Shown here piece by piece: positions 57,813 through 64,000 of a DNA stretch of 64,000 nucleotides. Made by a program: the position numbers and the translations under genes. This DNA comes from Leifsonia sp. Root112D2 (lineage in GTDB: Bacteria > Actinomycetota > Actinomycetes > Actinomycetales > Microbacteriaceae). Under the pieces are notes generated by a model. That model saw only the letters and a program-made list of their open reading frames with translations, did not search any database and had not been told where the DNA came from. Where the stretch lies: assembly GCF_001424905.1 (NCBI RefSeq), contig NZ_LMCU01000001.1, positions 124,001 through 188,000 of the forward strand, in the 5' to 3' direction. Position 1 is the first letter of the stretch, and each line of letters opens with the position of its first letter.

Positions 57813-58955
57813 ATGCGGGTAGCCGTGATGAGCGAAAGTTTCCTTCCCACCGTCAACGGAGTGACCACGAGCGTCGTCAAGGTGCTCGATCACCTGGCCG
57901 CCACGGGGCATGATGCCATGGTCATCTGCCCCCATGCGGGCGCGCCGCGCGAATACGCCGGCTTCCCGGTGCATTCCGTGCCCGCCGTGGCCTACCGCCA
58001 GTTTCCCGTCGGCCTGCCCAGCCCGCAGGTCTCGCAACTGCTCGCCCGGTTCCGCCCCGACGTGCTGCACGCCGCCTCGCCGTTTCTGCTCGGGGCGCAG
58101 GGCATCGCCGCCGCCAATCGCCTGGGCGTGCCCTCCGTCGCCATTTTCCAGACGGATGTCGCCGGTTACGCCAGGCGCAACCGGCTCGGCATCGCCACCA
58201 CCATGGCCAGGCGGCTGGTGCGCTGGATACATGAGGGTGCGGATCTCACGCTCGCACCGTCATCCGCCTCGATGGCCGATCTCGCCGCGAACGGCATACA
58301 CAACACCGCGCTCTGGGGGCGCGGCGTCGATCTCGAGCGCTACCACCCCAACAACCGTCGGCTGCCCGCCACCCGCGAGTTGCGCGAGCTGCTCTCCCCC
58401 GATGGTGAGGTCGTCGTCGGCTATGTGGGGCGGCTGGCGCCCGAGAAGCAGGTGGAACGGTTCCGCGCGCTGCGCGGCGTGCGCGGCATCCGCGTCGCAA
58501 TCGTGGGTGACGGTCCCTCCTACCCGATGCTGCAGAAGGAACTGCGCGGCGTACCGGTGAGCTGGCTCGGTCGCCTGAGCGGCACCGAGCTTGCCACGGC
58601 ATATTCCGCATTCGACATATTTACGCACACCGGCACCGAGGAGACGTTCGGGCAGACCGTGCAGGAGGCTCACGCGAGCGGCATTGCCGTGATAGCGCCG
58701 CGGGCGGGCGGGCCCATCGACCTGGTGCGCCACGGCGAGACCGGCTACCTCTTTGCACCCGACGACGAGGCCGATCTACGCCGTCACGTGCACACACTTG
58801 TGACGGATGCCCCGCTGCGTCGACGCATGGGCGAGGCGGGCCGACGGGCGGTGCTCGGTCGATCGTGGAACACGATCTGCGACGAACTGCTGGGGCACTA
58901 CCGGCACGTGGTCGAGGCGCGGTCTAAGGTGGGGGTGCTTGACGCAGGGAGGTGA
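57813..58955 (+). CDS. mgtA: GT4 alpha-mannosyltransferase (MgtA/PimB-like)
   Basis: 380 residues. ESFLPTVNGVTTSVVKVLDHL near 8-28 in pieces is the typical start of GDP-mannose-dependent GT4 enzymes; VGYVGRLAPEKQVERF near 206-221, VGDGPSYPMLQKEL near 231-244, and the E-x7-E site in TGTEETFGQTVQEAHASG near 272-289. Mycobacterial MgtA mannosylates a glycolipid anchor used for lipoglycans. Divergent from manC by 75 bp, so donor synthesis and use could be co-regulated. Confidence 0.88.
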   Translation: MRVAVMSESFLPTVNGVTTSVVKVLDHLAATGHDAMVICPHAGAPREYAGFPVHSVPAVAYRQFPVGLPSPQVSQLLARFRPDVLHAASPFLLGAQGIAAANRLGVPSVAIFQTDVAGYARRNRLGIATTMARRLVRWIHEGADLTLAPSSASMADLAANGIHNTALWGRGVDLERYHPNNRRLPATRELRELLSPDGEVVVGYVGRLAPEKQVERFRALRGVRGIRVAIVGDGPSYPMLQKELRGVPVSWLGRLSGTELATAYSAFDIFTHTGTEETFGQTVQEAHASGIAVIAPRAGGPIDLVRHGETGYLFAPDDEADLRRHVHTLVTDAPLRRRMGEAGRRAVLGRSWNTICDELLGHYRHVVEARSKVGVLDAGR

Positions 58956-58960
58956 GTCGA

Positions 58961-60088
58961 ATGGCCACACGCAGACGCGGCATTTCGCTGCCCACCTTCG
59001 GGCAGCGTTCCAAGCGCACCGGGCAGGCGGATGCTCCCGAGCCGGTCATCGCAACCACCTCGTCACGCCCCAGCATGGTCGACAGTGCCATCTACGCAGA
59101 CGGCCAGCGAGTCGCCTCACCGCTCACCCTCGCCGAGACCTATCGCGCCCTCGATGAGACGCCGGGCGGCGTGGCCTGGATCGGCTTGTACCGGCCAACC
59201 GAGACCGAACTGCTTTCCCTCGCCGACGAGTTCGGGCTGCACGAACTCGCCATCGAAGACGCGATCATCGCCCACCAGCGGCCCAAGTTCGAGCGCTACG
59301 ACGACGTGCTCTTCGTGGTGTTGCGCGCCGCCAGCTACCTCGACGCCACCGAGGAGGTGGACTTCGGCGAGCTGCACCTCTTCATCGGGCACAACTTCGT
59401 GATCACGGTGCGCCACAGCGAGTCGCCCGACCTCTCCCGGGTGCGCCGACGCATGGAAAGCGACCCCGAGTTGCTCGCGCTCGGTCCCCAGGCGATTCTC
59501 TACGCGATCATCGACACCGTCGTCGATGACTACGGCCCGGTCGTCGCCGGTCTCGCCAACGACGTCGACGAGATCGAGAGCGAGGTCTTCGCCAGCGACG
59601 CGCTCGTTTCACGCCGCATCTACAAGCTCTCCCGCGAGGTCATCGATTTTCAGCGTGCGCTGCACCCGTTGATGCGAATCATGGATGCGCTGGAGCACGG
59701 CTCCGAAAAATACGGCGTCACCCAGGAACTGCAGCGCAATCTGCGCGATGTGGCCGACCACCTCATCCAGTTCACCGAGCGCGTCGACGGCTTCAGGCAG
59801 CTGTTGCGCGACATCCTCACCGTGAATTCGACGCTCGTTGCCGAGCGCCAGAACGAGGACATGACCAGACTGGCGCACTCGAGCAACAGGCAGGGCGAGG
59901 AGGTCAAGAAGATCTCATCGTGGGCCGCGATTCTCTTCGCCCCGTCGCTCATCGCCGGCATCTACGGAATGAACTTTCACGGCATGCCTGAGCTCAAGTG
60001 GCCGCTCGGGTATCCCATGGCGATAGCTCTCATGCTGGCGCTGAGCGGCACCCTCTACCTCATCTTCAAGAAGCGCAATTGGCTCTGA
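58961..60088 (+). CDS. corA: CorA-type magnesium/cobalt channel
   Basis: 375 residues. A large cytoplasmic domain (1-305) with the long stalk helix region, then two membrane helices; the pore signature YGMNF near 338-342 ends the first. ATG at 58961 follows GGGAGG with 8 nt spacing; the GTG nine bases earlier touches that site and is rejected. Pentameric Mg2+ channel. The gene begins 5 nt after the mannosyltransferase stop, so both are in one transcript without an obvious functional link. Confidence 0.94.
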   Translation: MATRRRGISLPTFGQRSKRTGQADAPEPVIATTSSRPSMVDSAIYADGQRVASPLTLAETYRALDETPGGVAWIGLYRPTETELLSLADEFGLHELAIEDAIIAHQRPKFERYDDVLFVVLRAASYLDATEEVDFGELHLFIGHNFVITVRHSESPDLSRVRRRMESDPELLALGPQAILYAIIDTVVDDYGPVVAGLANDVDEIESEVFASDALVSRRIYKLSREVIDFQRALHPLMRIMDALEHGSEKYGVTQELQRNLRDVADHLIQFTERVDGFRQLLRDILTVNSTLVAERQNEDMTRLAHSSNRQGEEVKKISSWAAILFAPSLIAGIYGMNFHGMPELKWPLGYPMAIALMLALSGTLYLIFKKRNWL

Positions 60089-60121
60089 CGCCGAGCGGTG
60101 ATTATCTTGACGTCGAGACAG

Positions 60122-60136
60122 TTAGGCTGGCCTTAG
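60122..60136. promoter_or_regulatory. DtxR/IdeR-like box upstream of sdhC
   Basis: TTAGGCTGGCCTTAG resembles the left and centre of the iron-regulator site (TTAGGTTAGCCTAACCTAA) but the right half is poor, about 11 of 19 positions overall. TTGACG at 60108-60113 may be the -35. Weak prediction. Confidence 0.25.
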
Positions 60137-60235
60137 AAGCAGGTGCGCGGCCTGAGGCCATACAATCGAGGTGCGCATCTCGCGTGTCTGCGTGCCTCGT
60201 GACGGGGCCGCGATCACAGCCAGGGAGGGTTGTTC

Positions 60236-60658
60236 GTGCCAAATCAAGCGGCAGGGACCCTGCAGCCGACGAAACATCGGCCAGGGGGAACGCTGTATCG
60301 AGGTCGCGAGGGTATGTGGTCGTGGGTTCTGCACCGCATCACGGGTGTGGCCATCTTCTTCTTCCTTCTCGTACACGTGCTCGATACCTCGCTGGTGAGA
60401 ATCAGCCCCGAGGCGTACAACGCCGTGATCGGCACCTACAAGAACCCCATCATGGGTCTGGGCGAGCTTGCCCTTGTGGGAGCTATCACGTTCCACGCCT
60501 TCAACGGCCTGCGCATCATCCTCATCGACTTCTGGAGCAAAGGCCCCAAGTACCAGAAGGTCATGTTCTGGATAGTCATCGTGCTCTGGGTCGTGGTCAT
60601 GGCCGGTTTCACTCCCACGCAGCTGATCCACGTCTTCAGCGAGGGGAGCGGCGCATGA
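60236..60658 (+). CDS. sdhC: Succinate dehydrogenase cytochrome b556 subunit
   Basis: 140 residues, three membrane helices (about 36-56, 75-97, 108-128). The motif SWVLHRITGVAIFFFLLVHVLDT near 30-52 in pieces carries the heme/quinone-side His residues. GTG at 60236 has GGGAGGG 6 nt upstream. Anchors the enzyme in the membrane and passes electrons to quinone. Stop overlaps sdhD (ATGA). Confidence 0.94.
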   Translation: MPNQAAGTLQPTKHRPGGTLYRGREGMWSWVLHRITGVAIFFFLLVHVLDTSLVRISPEAYNAVIGTYKNPIMGLGELALVGAITFHAFNGLRIILIDFWSKGPKYQKVMFWIVIVLWVVVMAGFTPTQLIHVFSEGSGA

Positions 60659-61101
60659 CCACTATCGAGGCACCCCGCAGCCCGATTCGCCCCGCTCGCA
60701 AGCGTGGCGTGAACTGGGAGAAGATCGGCTGGATCTACATGCGCGCGTCGGGCCTGCTGCTCGTCGTGCTCATCTTCGGACACTTGATCGTCAACCTGGT
60801 GCTCGGCGACGGGGTCAAGCAGATCGACTTCGCCTTCATCGCCGGCAAGTACGCCACGCCGTTCTGGCAGATCTGGGATCTGCTGATGCTGTGGCTGGCG
60901 CTCATCCACGGCGGCAACGGCATGCGCACGCTCGTGAACGACTACGCCGGCAACCGCATGGTGAACCGCGTTCTGAAGCTGGCGATCCTCGCGGCCGTCG
61001 TTGTGCTCATCGTGCTCGGCACGCTCGTCATCTTCACCTTCGACCCGTGCCCGGCGGGCGCCCCGGCCGACCTGGTCGGCTCCTTCTGCCCGGTCAAGTA
61101 A
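60655..61101 (+). CDS. sdhD: Succinate dehydrogenase membrane anchor subunit
   Basis: 148 residues with three membrane helices (about 28-48, 72-92, 110-130) and a charged cytoplasmic N-terminus. GLLLVVLIFGHLIVNLVLGDG holds the anchor-subunit His. Second half of the quinone site with SdhC. Followed by sdhA after 39 nt. Confidence 0.92.
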   Translation: MTTIEAPRSPIRPARKRGVNWEKIGWIYMRASGLLLVVLIFGHLIVNLVLGDGVKQIDFAFIAGKYATPFWQIWDLLMLWLALIHGGNGMRTLVNDYAGNRMVNRVLKLAILAAVVVLIVLGTLVIFTFDPCPAGAPADLVGSFCPVK

Positions 61102-61140
61102 GTAACCCCAAGTAACGGCAAGAAAGCTACGGATATCTCA

Positions 61141-62943
61141 GTGACTGAAACAGCCGAATCCACCATCATCGACGGCGTTCATTACCACCAGCACGATGTC
61201 GTCATCGTGGGGGCAGGCGGCGCCGGCATGCGCGCGGCCATCGAGGCCGGGCCGCAGGCGAATGTCGCCGTGATCTCCAAGCTGTACCCCACCCGTTCGC
61301 ACACCGGTGCGGCGCAGGGAGGCATGGCGGCCGCCCTGGCCAATGTCGAGGAAGACAACTGGGAGTGGCACACCTTCGACACCGTCAAGGGAGGCGACTA
61401 CCTGGTAGACCAGGATGCCGCCGAGATTCTGGCGAAGGAGGCCATCGACGCGGTCATCGACCTCGAGAACATGGGCCTGCCGTTCAACCGCACGCCCGAG
61501 GGCAAGATCGACCAGCGCCGATTCGGCGGGCACACCCGCGATCACGGCAAGGCTGCGGTTCGCCGCTCCTGTTACGCCGCCGACCGCACGGGCCACATGA
61601 TTCTGCAGACGCTGTTCCAGAATTGCGTGCGGCTCGGCATCAACTTTTTCAACGAGTTCTACGTGCTCGACCTGATCATGGTCGAAGAAGACGGTGAGAA
61701 GAAGCCCGCGGGCGTTGTCGCCTACGAGCTCGCCACCGGCGAGCTGCACGTTTTCCATGGCAAGGCCTTCATCTTCGCCACCGGCGGATTCGGCAAGATG
61801 TTCAAGACCACCTCGAACGCCCACACGCTCACGGGCGACGGGGTCGGCATCATCTGGCGCAAGGGGCTGCCACTGGAGGACATGGAGTTCTTCCAGTTCC
61901 ACCCGACCGGACTGGCCGGGCTCGGCATCCTGCTCACCGAAGGGGCCCGCGGCGAGGGCGCCATTCTGCGCAACGGCAACGGCGAGCGCTTCATGGAGCG
62001 CTACGCCCCCACCATCAAAGACCTGGCCCCGCGTGACATCGTGGCCCGCTGCATGGTCAAGGAGGTGCAGGAGGGCCGCGGCGCCGGACCACACAAGGAC
62101 TACGTCTACCTCGACTGCACCCACCTCGGCGCCGAGGTGCTCGAGACCAAGCTGCCCGACATCACCGAGTTCGCGCGCACCTACCTGGGCGTCGACCCGG
62201 TGACCGAGCCCGTTCCCGTGATGCCGACCGCGCACTACGCCATGGGCGGCATTCCCACGAACAACGACGCCCAGGTGCTCTCGTCGAACACCCACACCGT
62301 GCCCGGCCTCTACGCCGCCGGCGAGTGCGCGTGCGTCTCGGTGCACGGCTCCAACCGCCTCGGCACCAACTCGCTGCTCGACATCAACGTGTTCGGTAAG
62401 CGTGCGGGCAATAACGCCGTCGCGTATGTGCAGACCGTTGCCGAGTTCCCCGCGCTTCCCGAGGATCCGGCCGCGGGCGTGCGAGACATGCTGGCCGGTC
62501 TGCGTGCCGGTACCGGAACGGAGCGCATCGCCGCGCTGCGCAAGGAACTGCAGGAACAAATGGACATGAACGCGCAGGTGTTCCGCACCGATGAGACGCT
62601 GGCGAACGTCACCACGACCATCCACACCCTGCGTGAGCGCTTCAAGAACATCGCCGTGCAAGACAAGGGCAAGCGGTTCAACACCGACCTGCTCGAGGCC
62701 GTCGAGCTGGGCTTTCTGCTCGACCTGGCCGAGGTGGTCGTGTTCTCCGCCCGCAACCGCAAGGAGAGCCGTGGCGGCCACATGCGCGACGACTACCCGA
62801 ACCGTGACGACGAGAACTACATGAAACACACGATGGCGTATCTCACCGGCGACCCGCACTCCGCGGATGCCGGCGACCACATCGCACTGGAATGGAAGCC
62901 GGTCGTCATCACGCGTTACCAGCCCATGGAGAGGAAGTACTGA
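61141..62943 (+). CDS. sdhA: Succinate dehydrogenase flavoprotein subunit
   Basis: 600 residues. FAD Rossmann motif VIVGAGGAGMRAAIEAG near 22-38; the His for covalent FAD in RSHTGAAQGGMAAAL near 54-68; substrate residues in FHPTGLAG near 255-262 and EGARGEGAIL near 268-277; VHGSNRLGTNSLLDINVFGK near 400-419. Oxidises succinate to fumarate. GTG start; its stop shares a base with the sdhB ATG (TGATG). Confidence 0.96.
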   Translation: MTETAESTIIDGVHYHQHDVVIVGAGGAGMRAAIEAGPQANVAVISKLYPTRSHTGAAQGGMAAALANVEEDNWEWHTFDTVKGGDYLVDQDAAEILAKEAIDAVIDLENMGLPFNRTPEGKIDQRRFGGHTRDHGKAAVRRSCYAADRTGHMILQTLFQNCVRLGINFFNEFYVLDLIMVEEDGEKKPAGVVAYELATGELHVFHGKAFIFATGGFGKMFKTTSNAHTLTGDGVGIIWRKGLPLEDMEFFQFHPTGLAGLGILLTEGARGEGAILRNGNGERFMERYAPTIKDLAPRDIVARCMVKEVQEGRGAGPHKDYVYLDCTHLGAEVLETKLPDITEFARTYLGVDPVTEPVPVMPTAHYAMGGIPTNNDAQVLSSNTHTVPGLYAAGECACVSVHGSNRLGTNSLLDINVFGKRAGNNAVAYVQTVAEFPALPEDPAAGVRDMLAGLRAGTGTERIAALRKELQEQMDMNAQVFRTDETLANVTTTIHTLRERFKNIAVQDKGKRFNTDLLEAVELGFLLDLAEVVVFSARNRKESRGGHMRDDYPNRDDENYMKHTMAYLTGDPHSADAGDHIALEWKPVVITRYQPMERKY

Positions 62944-63704
62944 TGTCTGCAGCCGTGCTCGAGGAACCTCCCGTGGCGGAAACGCCCATCCTCCCGTTCA
63001 CCGTCACGGTGATTGTGCGACGCTTTGATCCGGATGTGGACGCAGAGCCGCACTGGCAGGACTTCGACGTCGAGATGTACTCGACCGACCGCGTGCTCGA
63101 CGCGCTGCACAAGATCAAGTGGGAGCAGGACGGCTCGCTGACCTTCCGCCGTTCGTGTGCGCACGGCGTGTGCGGATCGGATGCGATGCGTATCAACGGC
63201 CGCAACCGGCTTGCCTGCAAGACCCTCATCAAGGATCTCGACATCTCGAAGCCCATCTACGTGGAGGCCATCAAGGGCCTGCCGCTGGAGAAGGATCTCG
63301 TTGTCGACATGGAGCCGTTCTTCGCCTCGTACCGCGAGGTGCAGCCGTTCCTTCAGTCGAATGTTGCGCCGGTCAAGGGCAAGGAGCGCCTGCAGTCCGC
63401 CGAGGAGCGTGCGCGCTTCGACGACACGACCAAGTGCATCCTCTGCGCCGCGTGCACCTCGTCGTGCCCCGTGTTCTGGACCGACGGGCAGTACTTCGGC
63501 CCGGCCGCGATAGTGAACGCGCACCGCTTCATCTTCGACTCGCGCGACGACGCATCCGACGTGCGCCTCGACATCCTGAACGACAAGGAGGGCGTGTGGC
63601 GCTGCCGCACGACCTTCAACTGCACCGAGGCGTGCCCCCGTGGCATCCAGGTGACCCAGGCGATAGCCGAGGTCAAGCAGGCCATTATGCGCGGTAAACG
63701 CTAA
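62943..63704 (+). CDS. sdhB: Succinate dehydrogenase iron-sulfur subunit
   Basis: 253 residues. 2Fe-2S ligands in SCAHGVCGSDAM near 67-78 and the later LAC; 4Fe-4S in CILCAACTSSCP near 160-171; 3Fe-4S/4Fe-4S in CRTTFNCTEACPRGI near 219-233. Passes electrons from FAD to the membrane subunits. The last codons and TAA lie within the left arm of the terminator palindrome. Confidence 0.96.
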   Translation: MSAAVLEEPPVAETPILPFTVTVIVRRFDPDVDAEPHWQDFDVEMYSTDRVLDALHKIKWEQDGSLTFRRSCAHGVCGSDAMRINGRNRLACKTLIKDLDISKPIYVEAIKGLPLEKDLVVDMEPFFASYREVQPFLQSNVAPVKGKERLQSAEERARFDDTTKCILCAACTSSCPVFWTDGQYFGPAAIVNAHRFIFDSRDDASDVRLDILNDKEGVWRCRTTFNCTEACPRGIQVTQAIAEVKQAIMRGKR

Positions 63705-63740
63705 AGACCAAGCGCTGCGCGCTTCGTCTTTAGCGTTTAC
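63694..63740. terminator. 47 bp near-perfect palindrome ending the sdh operon
   Basis: GTAAACGCTAAAGAC (63694-63708) with GTCTTTAGCGTTTAC (63726-63740), plus inner AAGCGC/GCGCTT around loop TGC, one C-C mismatch between: a 21 bp stem. It includes the sdhB stop codon and lies 6 bp from the convergent dioxygenase stop, serving both strands. Confidence 0.85.
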
Positions 63741-63746
63741 GTTTGA

Positions 63747-64000
63747 CTACTCCACCAGCGGCGTGCCGTGGGTGTGAAACGACTCGATCGTCTTCATGCC
63801 CCAGGCCTGGCCCTTCTTGCGCTCTTCCTCGCTCCACTCCACAACGGGCTGGTCCGGGTCGAGCAGCAGGCGTGAACCGGCGTTCGCGAACTCGATGCGG
63901 TTGCCGCCGGGCTCCCAGACGTACAGGAAGAATGTCTGGTTGATCGTGTGCTTGTGCGGGCCTGACTCGATGTAGATGCCGTTCTCGAGAAAGATGTCGG
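63747..64000 (-). CDS. VOC-family ring-cleavage dioxygenase (catechol 2,3-dioxygenase-like), C-terminal part
   Basis: Only the last 84 codons are inside the window; the start lies beyond the right edge. The tail shows the extradiol dioxygenase pattern GPHKHTINQTFFLYVWEPGGNRIEF: an iron-ligand His, the aromatic FFLYV strand, and the iron-ligand Glu in RIEF. It ends SFHTHGTPLVE. Such enzymes open catechol rings or related substrates with Fe(II); the aromatic substrate cannot be told. Convergent with sdhB. Confidence 0.8.
   Translation of the reverse strand, partial: DIFLENGIYIESGPHKHTINQTFFLYVWEPGGNRIEFANAGSRLLLDPDQPVVEWSEEERKKGQAWGMKTIESFHTHGTPLVE

Noticed and set aside
1..64000. tRNA, rRNA, transposase, integrase or phage genes
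   Set aside because: None found on inspection of intergenic gaps and predicted proteins.

Overview
The window reads as chromosomal DNA from a high-GC actinobacterium, most likely family Microbacteriaceae. The evidence is a three-part acyl-CoA carboxylase with an epsilon subunit, cell-wall-binding repeat 2 (CWB2), LGFP and Excalibur wall-anchor domains, many GTG/TTG starts, many start codons with a TANNNT box 6-8 nt upstream (leaderless mRNA pattern), and the word CGGATGC scattered through the genes. Genus and species cannot be fixed from the sequence. No rRNA, tRNA, CRISPR array, prophage or transposase was seen.

Region 1 (1-28.4 kb) is a cell-surface glycan locus. On the minus strand it holds a PglK-like ABC exporter (cut by the left edge), two GT-B glycosyltransferases and a WbpB/WbpE/WbpD-like trio predicted to make a UDP-2,3-diacetamido-uronic acid. 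Then come a polyprenyl-phosphate-type GT2 with DUF2304, a DUF6541 polytopic protein, galE, two further GT2 enzymes, and the dTDP-L-rhamnose genes rmlA, rmlC, rmlB and rmlD, split into three blocks. Three large secreted wall proteins are embedded here: a lysozyme-like/LGFP/CWB2 protein, a GH25 lysozyme with ten FG-GAP repeats, and a secreted HNH nuclease carrying CWB2 repeats and an Excalibur domain. An OmpR-type two-component system, a GT4 enzyme and an acyltransferase-3 close the region.

Region 2 (28.5-48 kb) follows an old actinobacterial gene order: LCP transferase, purE, purK, gtrA, PH-domain protein, birA, accD, accE, maf, accA, lpdA, purine nucleoside phosphorylase and phosphohexomutase. 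A NarL-type signalling trio (degenerate kinase-like protein, kinase, regulator) and a TrmA-like RNA methyltransferase sit between accE and maf. Two copies of an unfamiliar 77-85 bp palindromic element and one 95 bp inverted repeat occupy gaps here.

Region 3 (47-64 kb) covers nucleoside salvage and central metabolism. It has an orphan PTS IIA-IIB pair, add, deoA, cdd and a nucleoside-type ABC importer (two permeases, double ATPase, BMP lipoprotein). Then come GDP-mannose synthesis (manC), a mannosyltransferase, CorA, the sdhCDAB operon with a very strong terminator, and the end of a ring-cleavage-type dioxygenase. From rmlD to sdhB the order parallels Mycobacterium tuberculosis Rv3264c-Rv3319 as known from the literature, with lineage-specific insertions.
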